Positions 34,119 to 42,711 of a stretch of 54,782 nucleotides of DNA are shown piece by piece. Origin of the DNA: Cyanobacteriota bacterium (lineage in GTDB: Bacteria > Cyanobacteriota > Cyanobacteriia > PCC-6307 > Cyanobiaceae). The stretch lies in assembly GCA_026389265.1 (NCBI GenBank), contig JAPLIE010000136.1, positions 1 to 54,782 of the forward strand. Reading direction: 5' to 3'. How positions within the stretch are numbered: position 1 is the first letter of the stretch; each line of letters begins with the position of its first letter. A program made the translations under genes and the position numbers. The notes under the pieces are model-generated. The model had not been told where the DNA came from. It searched no databases and worked only from the letters and a program-made list of their open reading frames with translations.

Positions 34119-35456
34119 ATGGTCGTCAACCGCCTTGCTCCTCCATTGATTGTGGGTCGTGGCTTCGGGGGCCTGAGGGGTCCCCTTGCCTATGCCTTGG
34201 CCGATGCGTTCCTGCTCAGTGTGAGTTGGGGGGCTGTCTACAGCTGGCGTTTTGGTCTCTTGCCTGAACCCAGTCGCGGGCCGATCGGTCTGGTGCTGGC
34301 CTGGTTATGGGTTCACTATTTATTGGGCACCTACACCGCCCTAGCCAGGCGTCAGCTCACGGCCGGCCGGCAACTGCGCAATTGCCTAACGGCCGCCGTG
34401 CTCGTCTTCAGTCTGGCCGCAGCGGTCACCATGCTGCGGGGAGAGCTCCTGCAATCGACCATGAGTCGAAGCTTTCTGCTCCCCGTGCTTGGTCTGGGTT
34501 TTCTTACCAACCAGCTCCTGAGGCTCAGCCAGCTCACCGCCCATCTCTGGCAGCCCCAGGAGCAATGGTTGTTGATTGCTTCCCCCAGGGAACGGGCCGC
34601 CCTGACCCGGGCCATCGAGTTCGGGGGCTGCGCCATTCCCTGTGGCATCGAATGGCGTTCCTCCGCGAGGATGCCGCCGTTGCCGCTCCCCCTGGCCGAT
34701 CTCCTGCAACTCGACGGGGTCGCCATCGGCTCTGAACTGAATCCAGCCCGCCATGACCGCCAGGTGATGCTGGCCTGGCAGCACGCTGGGGTGAGGCTGC
34801 TCTCGATTCGAGGCTGGTCGGAGCACTTCCTGCGGCGCCTCCCGCCGGAGTTGGTACCCGACAGCTGGTCGGAGCGCATGGAGGTGTTCAGCCATGCCCG
34901 TGCCGGTCCCACCTCCCGCCTGAAGCGGCTGGGGGATTTGTTGCTCAGCGGCGTGATGGGTCTGGTGTTGTACCCCCTGCTCGCTGTGGTGGCGCTGCTG
35001 TCTTCAGGCCCGATTCTGCATCGGGATCTCTGTAGTGGCAGGGACGGCCAGCCCTTCCTCCGCCTGCGCCTCGCTGCGGCCGGCCCCTTGAGTGCCCTGC
35101 CCCAATGGCGCAATGTCTGGCGGGGTGAGATGAGCCTGGTCGGACCCCGCCCCCTCAGCCTTGAGGTGATGGCCGAGCTGGAAGAACGCTTTCCTGGCGC
35201 CGAGCTGCGCCAGTGGATGCGGCCCGGCATGACGGGCTGGGGCCGGATTGCTGGTCCGCCACCGGAGGAATCCGATGCGATCGCCTGGGAGCTGGGCCGA
35301 GATCTCTATTACCTCCGCAACCACTCCTTGTTGCTCGATCTGCAACTCCTCCTCACTTCATTGCTGCGCTTGCTGGGTCGCTTGCTGGTTGGACCATCGG
35401 CTCGCGGCCGCGGTGATCTCCCCTCGGTGGGCCCCTTGTCCGGTCCCCAGCCCTGA
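34119..35456 (+). CDS. degenerate sugar transferase paralogue lacking the catalytic Asp-Glu
   Basis: 445 residues from the ATG at 34119 (a GTG at 34092 is an alternative). Same architecture as the divergent enzyme: membrane spans near the N-terminus, linker, then RLKRLGDLLLSGVMGLVLY (about 267). EMSLVGPRPLSLEV, MRPGMTGWGRI and DLYYLRNHS are retained. The block that should contain the KFRSM...AE loop and DELPQ is about 32 residues shorter and reads LRLRLAAAGPLSALPQWRN, so the invariant Asp-Glu is Ser325-Ala326. It is unlikely to catalyse the usual reaction. The frame is intact and coupled (TGATG) to the next gene, which argues against a dying pseudogene; a regulatory or scaffold role is possible. 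Confidence 0.85.
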   Translation: MVVNRLAPPLIVGRGFGGLRGPLAYALADAFLLSVSWGAVYSWRFGLLPEPSRGPIGLVLAWLWVHYLLGTYTALARRQLTAGRQLRNCLTAAVLVFSLAAAVTMLRGELLQSTMSRSFLLPVLGLGFLTNQLLRLSQLTAHLWQPQEQWLLIASPRERAALTRAIEFGGCAIPCGIEWRSSARMPPLPLPLADLLQLDGVAIGSELNPARHDRQVMLAWQHAGVRLLSIRGWSEHFLRRLPPELVPDSWSERMEVFSHARAGPTSRLKRLGDLLLSGVMGLVLYPLLAVVALLSSGPILHRDLCSGRDGQPFLRLRLAAAGPLSALPQWRNVWRGEMSLVGPRPLSLEVMAELEERFPGAELRQWMRPGMTGWGRIAGPPPEESDAIAWELGRDLYYLRNHSLLLDLQLLLTSLLRLLGRLLVGPSARGRGDLPSVGPLSGPQP

Positions 35457-36598
35457 TGGCTCGACCCCGTCTGCTCGTGCCGCTGCTCGCCAGTGCCTTG
35501 GGTCTCGGTTTCGCCCTCCTGGTGGCAGAAATCGGCCTGCGGCTCATGGGCGTGGCGTATCCGGCCTTCTATCGGGTGGACGCCGCCCGGGGCTACGGCC
35601 TTCGGCCCGGGGCCCAGGGCTGGTGGACCCGGGAGGGGCGCGGTTGGGTGAGCATCAACCAGGCGGGATTTCGCCATGCCGAATTGGCCCCGGGGCCTCC
35701 AGCGCCAGGAACCCTGCGGATTGCGGTGTTGGTGGATTCCTTCACCGAGGCCCTCCAGGTGGACGATGCCGCCACCTGGGAGCGGCAACTGCAGAATCGC
35801 TTGCAGGCCTCAGCTGGTTGTCGAGTCCGCCAGGGCTTGGGGGGAGCTGTTGAAGTGCTCAATTTCGGCGTCGGCGGCTATGGCACGGGCCAGGAGCTGC
35901 TCACCTGGCGCCATCTGGCCCGTTCCTACCGACCCCAGCTGGTGGTGTTGGCCCTCTATCCCGGCAACGACTTCACCGACAACAGCCCCGATCCCCAACC
36001 CGATCGACCGGTGTTTCGGCTGGGGCCCGATGGGCGACTGGAGCAGGATGATGCCTTTCGGCGCACCGCGGCCTACCGGTGGCGCATGTCCCTGCCGGGT
36101 CAGTGGCTGGATGCCCTCATGAACCACAGCCGGGTGCTGCAACTGGTGAATGAGTCGAAGAATCGTTTTACCGCCCTGCTGCGGCTGCGGTCGAGAGCCG
36201 GCGCTGGCCCTGCTTCCGCTGCGGCCATTCCCATCACGAGGCCTGCGTCCGAATCGGCCTGGGCCGTCACCGCTTCCCTGCTCACGGCCCTCGATCAGGA
36301 GGTTCGCGCCGACGGGGCCCGCTTGCTCGTGGTGAGCGTCAGCAGCCCTGATCAGGTTTGGCCGAAGCGAGAGGAGCGGCCCGCCGATCCCTTCGCCCAG
36401 GAACGCCGACTGGGTGGGCTGTTGCAAGCCCGCTCCATCCCCTACCTCTCCCTGGGACCCACGCTCCAGCTTGAGGCTGATCGGCAGGGACTGCTGTTGC
36501 ATGGCTTTGCTGGCCAGGAGCCCGGCCAGGGCCACTGGAATCCTGAGGCCCACCGTCTGGCGGCCGCCACCGTGGCCGACTGGCTCTGCCGACCATGA
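35456..36598 (+). CDS. SGNH/GDSL-hydrolase-like membrane-anchored protein
   Basis: 380 residues. The N-terminal anchor (about 5-25) is followed by an envelope-facing SGNH-type domain. Block I is IAVLVDSFTEALQV, with Val instead of the usual Gly before Asp-Ser; block II is LNFGVGGYGTGQELL; block III is YPGNDFTDNSP; the last block is GQGHWNPEAHRLAA, where the usual Asp two residues before His is Gln. Ser, Gly, Asn and His of the SGNH set are present. Such proteins act as esterases or acyltransferases on glycans. The ATG overlaps the preceding TGA by one base and the stop overlaps the next ATG (ATGA): a tightly coupled three-gene unit. Confidence 0.75.
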   Translation: MARPRLLVPLLASALGLGFALLVAEIGLRLMGVAYPAFYRVDAARGYGLRPGAQGWWTREGRGWVSINQAGFRHAELAPGPPAPGTLRIAVLVDSFTEALQVDDAATWERQLQNRLQASAGCRVRQGLGGAVEVLNFGVGGYGTGQELLTWRHLARSYRPQLVVLALYPGNDFTDNSPDPQPDRPVFRLGPDGRLEQDDAFRRTAAYRWRMSLPGQWLDALMNHSRVLQLVNESKNRFTALLRLRSRAGAGPASAAAIPITRPASESAWAVTASLLTALDQEVRADGARLLVVSVSSPDQVWPKREERPADPFAQERRLGGLLQARSIPYLSLGPTLQLEADRQGLLLHGFAGQEPGQGHWNPEAHRLAAATVADWLCRP

Positions 36599-37908
36599 GG
36601 TCCAGCGCCGCTGGAGGGGCGGCTGTGGCGGAGCGGATCGGGACCTGCGGGCGGCCGCGGCCTCTGCGCCTTGCTGTGCTGATCACCCATCCGATTCAGT
36701 ACTTCAAGCCGGTGTTCCAGGCCCTGGCGCAGGAGGAGGCTGTGGAACTGCTGGTGGTTTTCGGCTGTGACCATGGCCTTCGCACCAGCCTGGATCCGGA
36801 TTTCGGTGTGCCCTTCGCATGGGACAGTTCCCCGGCGGAGGGCTTCCCCCATGGGGTGATCGCCACCGTTCCCCTGGTGGCCCTCTCCGACTGGCGCCAA
36901 GCTTTGCCCCTGGCCCGCCAGGCCGTGGCGCGGATCGGGGCCTTCCGGCCCGATACGGTGCTGGTGTTCGCCTATACGCCGGCTTTCATCACACTGGCCA
37001 CTCTGCTGTTGCGGCTGCGGGGCCACCGCTTGCTGTTGCGGGCCGATGGCACCGATCGGGCCTTCGTGCGATCGCCGCTCAAGTCCCTGCTGAAGGATGT
37101 TGGCCTCAGGTGTTGGTACGGGATGTTCCAGCATGTCTTCCCCATCGGTTCCGATTCCGATGACCACTTCCACCGCCTGGGGGTGCCGCCCACCCGGCGG
37201 ACGGCGGTGCCCTACGCGGTGGATGTGGACTACTTCGCCACCCAGGTGGCGCACTGGCGGCCACGCCGCCCAGCCCTGCGGGGGGCCCTTGATCTGCCGC
37301 AGGAGGGGTTGGTGCTGCTCTGGTGCGGCAAGATCACAGCCGTGAAGAATCCTGCCCTGCTTGTGGCTGGTCTGGAACGGTTGGCGGCGGCCGAGCGCTC
37401 CGGCCTCTGGCTGGTCGTGGTGGGGGACGGGCTGTTGCGTCAGGAGTTTGAGCGGCAGGCCCAACGGCTGCTGCCGGGGCGTTGTCGCTTCGTTGGTTTC
37501 CGCAACCAGTCGGAATTGGGCAGCTTTTACGCCCTGGCCGATGGGTTGGTGTTCCCTTCGCGGCAGGGTGAAACCTGGGGTCTGGTGATCAACGAAGCCC
37601 TGCAGTTCGGCCTGCCGGTGCTGGTGAGTGACCATGCAGGCTGCGCCAGGGATTTGGTGGCCCCGCCGGCGCAGGTGCCGCCGGGTTCGGCCGTGTTTGC
37701 CAGCGACAATCCCGATGCGCTGGCCAGGGCCCTGCGGGTTTGGCTGGCAGCTCCGCGGCCTTTGCCGCCACAGCAAGGCTTGTGGGCTGGTTCAGCATCC
37801 CCAGCGGACCTCGCTGCGACGCCATCCGGAGCAGCAACGCCCCTGCCCCATCCGGGCGATCTGGCAGGGGCGGTGCTGCGACAGGTGCGCCGCCTTGGCA
37901 GCCGCTGA
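36595..37908 (+). CDS. glycosyltransferase, GT4 family
   Basis: 437 residues. GT-B enzyme: RLAVLITHPIQYFKPVFQAL at the N-terminus, LLLRADGTDRAFVR, donor-site strand VLLWCGKITAVKNPALLV, and E-x7-E in PSRQGETWGLVINEALQFGL. About 25 extra residues precede the first strand. The start overlaps the SGNH gene by 4 bases. The TGA stop abuts directly on the stop of the convergent asnB (palindrome TGATCA), leaving no intergenic DNA. Confidence 0.88.
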   Translation: MRSSAAGGAAVAERIGTCGRPRPLRLAVLITHPIQYFKPVFQALAQEEAVELLVVFGCDHGLRTSLDPDFGVPFAWDSSPAEGFPHGVIATVPLVALSDWRQALPLARQAVARIGAFRPDTVLVFAYTPAFITLATLLLRLRGHRLLLRADGTDRAFVRSPLKSLLKDVGLRCWYGMFQHVFPIGSDSDDHFHRLGVPPTRRTAVPYAVDVDYFATQVAHWRPRRPALRGALDLPQEGLVLLWCGKITAVKNPALLVAGLERLAAAERSGLWLVVVGDGLLRQEFERQAQRLLPGRCRFVGFRNQSELGSFYALADGLVFPSRQGETWGLVINEALQFGLPVLVSDHAGCARDLVAPPAQVPPGSAVFASDNPDALARALRVWLAAPRPLPPQQGLWAGSASPADLAATPSGAATPLPHPGDLAGAVLRQVRRLGSR

Positions 37909-39618
37909 TCAGCCGGCCAGCCATTCCGCCAGCACGACCCAACGCCAGAAGGGACCCCACCGGCCCGTGGAGCGGAGCATCAGCCAGCTGCCCCACACCG
38001 CTTGGGGGGGCACCGCCAGCCCCTGGGCCCCCAGCCGGCTGCCGAGCAAGCGGGCAATGCGGCGGGGAGCAAAGCGGGGTTGGTGGAGCAGCCAGGGGGC
38101 CAGGGCGAGATTGAAGCCCCGCTTGGGGGCGGCCAGCACGGCGGCTGGCAGGAGGGGACGGGCCAAGCGGCGCAGCAGGGTTTTGGGCCCCTCCGCGTTG
38201 TGCCATGCCTGGGGGATCGACAGGGCCGCGGCGGCCAGATCAGGATCCAGAAAAGGCACTCTGAGTTCCAGGCCGTGGTGCATGGTCACCGCATCGCCAT
38301 CGCGGAGCAGCGTGTCGCGCAGGTAGCCCCGCAGTTCCAACTCGCTGGCCTGGCGCAGGTTGAGCGGAGGGTGCAGTCCCGGGTTCCTTGCCTGGCGAAG
38401 CGCCTGACGCTGACCACGGGCCAAGCCGCTGCAATGGATCTGACGCACCCGAAGCAGCTTTTCCGGGCCCCGGGCCAGGGCAGCCGGGGCCATATGGCCA
38501 TAGCCCCCGAACAATTCATCGGCGCCAAGGCCGGAAAAGGCCACCCGCATGGCGTTGTTGGCGGCGGCTCGGGCCACCAGAAAACTGTTAAAGCCATCGA
38601 TGCTGGGTTGGTCGATGGCCGTGAGAAATGCATCCAAGCTTGCGTCGAGGCTTTGCCTGCTGATCCGCAGGGTCTGGTGGTCTAAGCCGAGGTGCAAGGC
38701 CGTGGCCGCTGCCAGCTCGCTCTCATCCACGGCCCCTGGTAGATCGCTAAATCCCACCGAAACGCTGCGGATCATGCCGCCGTGCTGTTCCCGCAGCAGC
38801 GCCGCCAGCAGTCCGGAATCCAAGCCACCGCTGAGAAACAACCCCACGGGCCGATCTCCGATCACCTGGCGGCTCACGGCTTGGCGCAACAGGCCTGCGA
38901 CCTGGCGGGTTCCTTCCTCGAGATCCCGGGGAGCGGGGCCAGGCCGGGCTGGGGGCAAGGGATCGGCAAAGGCCTCCAGCTTCCAGGTTTGGCCTCGTTG
39001 CCACTGGCCCCAATGGCCAGCCGGGAACACCTCGACCCCCGCCAGCAGCGTGCGAGGGGCGGCCACAGAGCCCCACAGGCCATAACTGGCCAAGGCCTCC
39101 CCATCCAGCCGCTGCCGACTGGCAAGCCCTGCCGCCTCAAAGGCGCTGAGCTCGGAGCCGAAAGCGCAGCCATCGCTCCAGCGCTGCCACAGCAGGGGCT
39201 TCACCCCGAAACCATCGCGGGCCAGGGTGAGCCGTTGGGCTTCCACCTCCCAGCAGGCCACCGCGAAGATGCAGTTCAGCCGGCTCCAGAGGGCCTGCCC
39301 CCAGCGGCGGAACCCCTCCAAGAGCACCTCGGTGTCGCTGCGGGAGCGGAATTCCGTGCCGAGCTGCTCCAGTTCCTGCCGCAGCTCCTGCTGGTTGTAG
39401 ATCTCACCGTTGAACACCAAGGCCACGCTGCCGTCGGCGCTGAGCATCGGCTGGTGCCCAAGGGGGGAAAGATCCTGGATGGCCAGGCGGGTGTGCAGAA
39501 GTAGGGCCGGGCCATGGCTCCAGCGCCCCTGGTCATCGGGGCCGCGACCCCTTAGGGCTTCCAGCACCGCAGCTTCCGACCAGGCTGTGCCTCCGATCTG
39601 ACCAAACAGTCCGCACAT
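37909..39618 (-). CDS. asnB: asparagine synthase (glutamine-hydrolysing)
   Basis: 569 residues from the ATG at 39618, which puts the glutaminase nucleophile at Cys2 (MCGLFGQIGG). The N-terminal Ntn amidotransferase domain has LLLHTRLAIQDLSPLGHQPM and VALVFNGEIYNQQELR; the C-terminal synthetase has the PP-loop VGLFLSGGLDSGLLAAL and FSGLGADELFGGYGHM, with LELRVPFLDPDLAAAAL. AsnB-type enzymes in polysaccharide loci often amidate sugar acids or intermediates; ugd and the UDP-glucuronate epimerase at the right edge could supply such acids (inference). It is the last gene of the long minus-strand operon, 1 bp after the preceding stop. Confidence 0.92.
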   Translation of the reverse strand: MCGLFGQIGGTAWSEAAVLEALRGRGPDDQGRWSHGPALLLHTRLAIQDLSPLGHQPMLSADGSVALVFNGEIYNQQELRQELEQLGTEFRSRSDTEVLLEGFRRWGQALWSRLNCIFAVACWEVEAQRLTLARDGFGVKPLLWQRWSDGCAFGSELSAFEAAGLASRQRLDGEALASYGLWGSVAAPRTLLAGVEVFPAGHWGQWQRGQTWKLEAFADPLPPARPGPAPRDLEEGTRQVAGLLRQAVSRQVIGDRPVGLFLSGGLDSGLLAALLREQHGGMIRSVSVGFSDLPGAVDESELAAATALHLGLDHQTLRISRQSLDASLDAFLTAIDQPSIDGFNSFLVARAAANNAMRVAFSGLGADELFGGYGHMAPAALARGPEKLLRVRQIHCSGLARGQRQALRQARNPGLHPPLNLRQASELELRGYLRDTLLRDGDAVTMHHGLELRVPFLDPDLAAAALSIPQAWHNAEGPKTLLRRLARPLLPAAVLAAPKRGFNLALAPWLLHQPRFAPRRIARLLGSRLGAQGLAVPPQAVWGSWLMLRSTGRWGPFWRWVVLAEWLAG

Positions 39619-39619
39619 T

Positions 39620-40720
39620 TCAAGCTTCTCCGGCGGGGCCACCGTTGATCGCCGCCGTGAGGGAACGATCGAAGCAAGCGGCACTGAATTGATCCACAGC
39701 TCGTTGCCGGGCCCGCTGGCCAGCGATGCCCAGTCGTGCCGGCTCCCTCTCCAGTTGCAGCAGCAGGGCCGCCAGCTCGTTGGGTTCTGGATCGATCAAC
39801 CAGCCGGTTTCGCCATCAAGGATCAGATCGCTCTGCCCCCCGAGGCGGCTGGCGATGGCGGCCCGGCCCGCCTGGGCCGCCTCGAGATAAACAATCCCGA
39901 AGCCCTCCCCTTGGGCCTCACCCGCTTCATCGAGGCCATAGCCGCTTGGCATCAGCAGCACACTGCAGTGGCGCAATTCCCTTTCCAGAGCAGCATCCGG
40001 CAGGGCACCCAGGAACTCCACCCACAGCTCCAGGCCGAGTTCCCGGGTGCGGGCCTCCAGCGCGGCCCGGTCGTTGCCCTCGCCCACCACCCGCCAGCTC
40101 AGCTGATCGGAGAGTTGGTGCCGCTCGTGCAGCAAGGCCAGGGAATCGAGAACCAAGCGATGACCCTTGTAGCGCTCGCCCGTGGCCATCCGGGCCACGG
40201 TCAGCAGCCGTAGCCCCTGGGGCAGTGGTTCCGGAGCCTGGCCGGCTTCCACGAGGTCGGCCATCGGATGCACCACCTTGATCACTGGCCAGTGGCCCGC
40301 CCGCTCCAGCACCCGGTCGCGGGTGAAACCGCTGCTGGCGATCAGCCGCCGGCAGGCTTGAAGATCGGCCGCCACCAAGGGAAGCGCCTTGCCCCACACC
40401 TCAATGCCGTGAAGCCAGCAGAGACGCTGGCGGCCCTGGGCAGCCCCGGGAGCCGAGCGCTCCAGCCATTCCAGCCAGCCCAGGGGCTGCAGCAGCAGGG
40501 CGTGCATGCTCAACACGGTGTGGGCCTGAGGCAGCCAGAGGATCAGCTCCAGCAGGAAGCGTCCTCGACCCAGCAAGCGGCCCAAGGGCCCAGGCCCCAG
40601 GCGCCGCGGTGTCAGCAGACGCACCTTCCGACCCTGGCGCCGCAGGCTTGCTTGCACCTGGAGGGTCAGGCGTTCAATCCCCCCGCGCCGTCGCACGTCG
40701 TAGCTGAGCAACAGGATCAT
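39620..40720 (-). CDS. glycosyltransferase, GT4 family
   Basis: 366 residues. N-terminal ILLLSYDVRRRGGIERLTLQ (GGIE loop), the acceptor-side GIEVWGK and the donor-site VARMATGERYKGHRLVLDSL, with E-x7-E in GEGFGIVYLEAAQAGRAAIA. The start ATG shares 4 bases with the stop of the upstream gene (ATGA) and the stop is 1 bp from asnB, so translation is coupled on both sides. Sugar and acceptor cannot be deduced. Confidence 0.88.
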   Translation of the reverse strand: MILLLSYDVRRRGGIERLTLQVQASLRRQGRKVRLLTPRRLGPGPLGRLLGRGRFLLELILWLPQAHTVLSMHALLLQPLGWLEWLERSAPGAAQGRQRLCWLHGIEVWGKALPLVAADLQACRRLIASSGFTRDRVLERAGHWPVIKVVHPMADLVEAGQAPEPLPQGLRLLTVARMATGERYKGHRLVLDSLALLHERHQLSDQLSWRVVGEGNDRAALEARTRELGLELWVEFLGALPDAALERELRHCSVLLMPSGYGLDEAGEAQGEGFGIVYLEAAQAGRAAIASRLGGQSDLILDGETGWLIDPEPNELAALLLQLEREPARLGIAGQRARQRAVDQFSAACFDRSLTAAINGGPAGEA

Positions 40721-41856
40721 CGGGCTGGGGGGCCAGCGCTGGCCGCTGCCGCGCCGAGGACGGACTCATAGCTGTTGAGAGAGCGCTCCAGTCCGAATTG
40801 GCGGCGGTAGAGGCTGGCCGCTCTGCGACCCATGCCAGCCACCTCTTCCGGGTTCCGGCTGAGCTGGAGCAGCTGGTCGGCCAGTTCGGTGGCTTCGCCG
40901 GGCTCCACCACGATGCCGCAGCCTTCCTTGATGACCAGCTTGGCAAGGTCGCAGCTTCGGCGGGCGATCAGCACCAGCCCCCGGCCACTGGCAAGGATTC
41001 CGTAAAATTTACTAGGAGCCACCGTGTCTTCCGCGCCGGGAATGAGCCCGATCGCCGCGAGGTCGCAGGCGCCCAGGCTTTCCCTCAGGCGTTCCCGGGG
41101 TTGATAGGGCAGCCGCAGAACCCCCGGCAGCGCGAACACATCGACCCAGGCCTCGATCTGGCGTTGCTTGGCCCCGCCCCCGATGAAGACGAACTGCACG
41201 GGTTCGGCCTGGAGCAGCCGGGCCGCCTCCAGCAGGGTCAGCAGGTCGTGCAAGCGCCCAAAGTTGCCTGAATACTGAAGGGTGAACTTATCGGCGAAGC
41301 CGTGGACATGGGCAAAGCGATTGGCCTGCCGAGGTGTGGCATCGGCGGATTCCACTGCCCAGTTGTGAATCACCTTCAACGGCAGCCCATGGCCGAAGTC
41401 GCGACGCAGGCGCTGGTCCATGGCCTGGCTCAGCACCACGGTGCAGGCGCTGGATTGGCACACCTGTTGCATCAGGGCACGCCAGATCAAGGTGAGCGGC
41501 CCGGCGCCGGGCAGCACACCGCTGAGCACGGCCGATCGGGGAAAGAGGTCCTGGAACAGAAAGACGTAGGGAATTCCGCGGAACCGCAACAGCAAGGGTC
41601 CGAGCAGGCCAATGAAGGGAGGATTCGAAACGATCAGCACCACATCACCGCGCTGGCCGTGGCGGAGGCACCACAGCGACGTGCCCGCAAGGAAGCGCAG
41701 ACCCCGCAGGGCTTTCCCCACCACACTCACGCCTGCTGCGGCACCCATGGGCCCGCCCAGTCGCTTCACCGGAAACGGCAGCGGCTTCCCCTCCGTGGCC
41801 GTGAGCACCGTCACGGCCCAGCCCCTCTGGCTGAGGCCATGGGCCAGATCACTCAT
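40717..41856 (-). CDS. glycosyltransferase, GT4 (WbuB-like), N-terminus truncated
   Basis: 379 residues from the ATG at 41856. Donor-binding half: FTLQYSGNFGRLHDLLTLLE, FVFIGGGAKQRQIEAWV, GLIPGAEDTVAPSKFYGILA (WbuB-type SKxY). The N-terminal half has LIVSNPPFIGLLGPLLL. The frame continues upstream of the ATG as WLGEHFDPSTAATAQL, which is the expected beginning of the first strand and loop of this family, but a TGA immediately precedes it and no ATG, GTG or TTG lies there. The first strand and the native start appear to have been lost at the junction with the upstream GT2 gene. The enzyme may be impaired or may use a CTG start. Confidence 0.82.
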   Translation of the reverse strand: MSDLAHGLSQRGWAVTVLTATEGKPLPFPVKRLGGPMGAAAGVSVVGKALRGLRFLAGTSLWCLRHGQRGDVVLIVSNPPFIGLLGPLLLRFRGIPYVFLFQDLFPRSAVLSGVLPGAGPLTLIWRALMQQVCQSSACTVVLSQAMDQRLRRDFGHGLPLKVIHNWAVESADATPRQANRFAHVHGFADKFTLQYSGNFGRLHDLLTLLEAARLLQAEPVQFVFIGGGAKQRQIEAWVDVFALPGVLRLPYQPRERLRESLGACDLAAIGLIPGAEDTVAPSKFYGILASGRGLVLIARRSCDLAKLVIKEGCGIVVEPGEATELADQLLQLSRNPEEVAGMGRRAASLYRRQFGLERSLNSYESVLGAAAASAGPPAR

Positions 41857-42667
41857 CAGCTGGGCGGTGGCGGCGGTGCTGGGGTCGAAGTGCTCGCCCA
41901 GCCATCAGCAGGCTGAACAGCAGGCCCTGCCAACCCTCCCGGAACCCTCCCTGCAGCAGATATTTCTGGCTGAACCGCAGCAGGGGCCGCAGGGGCCACA
42001 GCTGGGCCGCCAGGCGGCGCAACCGCAGCCAGCGGCGTGTGCCTAGGGCGTTGCTGCCGCCGCCATCGAGATAGGCCACGATCCGTTCGGCTTCCCAGTC
42101 GGCATAGCGTCGGTGGCGTTCCAGCCAGTCGTCGATGCCCTTACTGAAGGCGTAATGCTCGTAGGGCTCGACGATGCGACCAATCCGGCTGTCAGCCGGG
42201 AAACTTTCCCATAGCGATCCCTCAAAGCTGAGGTGGCCTCGCCGAACCAGCCGCGGATGCCAGTTGGGGTAGCCCTGGGTGTATCGGAGCCAACGGCCCA
42301 GGAACCAGTAGCGGGGTGTGAGTTCGAATCCCACAGGTCCATCCTCCTGCCGATGGGCTGACTGGATCGCCGCCTCGATCGCCCTGCGGCAGGCGGGACC
42401 GACTTCTTCATCGGCATCCAGGAAGAGCACCCAATCGCTGCTCAAGCCACCGTTCTCCAAGGCCCAATTGCGCTGCACAGTGAATGAAAAGCGACCCGGC
42501 TGACGGTGTTCCAGCACCCTTGCTCTCCGCTGGGCGGCGATGGCCTGGCTGCCATCGGTGCTGCCCGAATCAATCAGGAGGAGCTCCTCGCACCATGAGA
42601 GTGAATGGAGGCAGCGGGGGAGATTGTTGGCCTCATTGAGGCTGATCACCACAGCGGCGATGGTCAC
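41849..42667 (-). CDS. glycosyltransferase, GT2 (WaaE/KdtX-like)
   Basis: 272 residues from the GTG at 42667 (GGAA 8 bases upstream). IAAVVISLNEANNLPRCLHS, LLIDSGSTDGSQAIA, QRNWALENG and the DxD-like VLFLDADEEV are typical of the LPS core glycosyltransferase group; PNWHPRLVRRGHLSFEGSLW and FSKGIDDWLERHRRYADWEA follow. The last 15 or so residues (GRALRPQHRRHRPADE) are the beginning of the downstream glycosyltransferase read in another frame, so the original 3' end is missing. Upstream neighbour ends 44 bp away. Confidence 0.87.
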   Translation of the reverse strand: MTIAAVVISLNEANNLPRCLHSLSWCEELLLIDSGSTDGSQAIAAQRRARVLEHRQPGRFSFTVQRNWALENGGLSSDWVLFLDADEEVGPACRRAIEAAIQSAHRQEDGPVGFELTPRYWFLGRWLRYTQGYPNWHPRLVRRGHLSFEGSLWESFPADSRIGRIVEPYEHYAFSKGIDDWLERHRRYADWEAERIVAYLDGGGSNALGTRRWLRLRRLAAQLWPLRPLLRFSQKYLLQGGFREGWQGLLFSLLMAGRALRPQHRRHRPADE

Positions 42668-42711
42668 AGGGGTTCCGGTGATCTGACGATCGATCGCGGA
42701 GGAAGGGGAGA

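Noticed and set aside
36442-37776. 444-codon minus-strand frame opposite a glycosyltransferase
   Set aside because: Antisense of a gene with clear GT4 motifs; composition is Gln/His/Arg-rich and unlike real proteins here.
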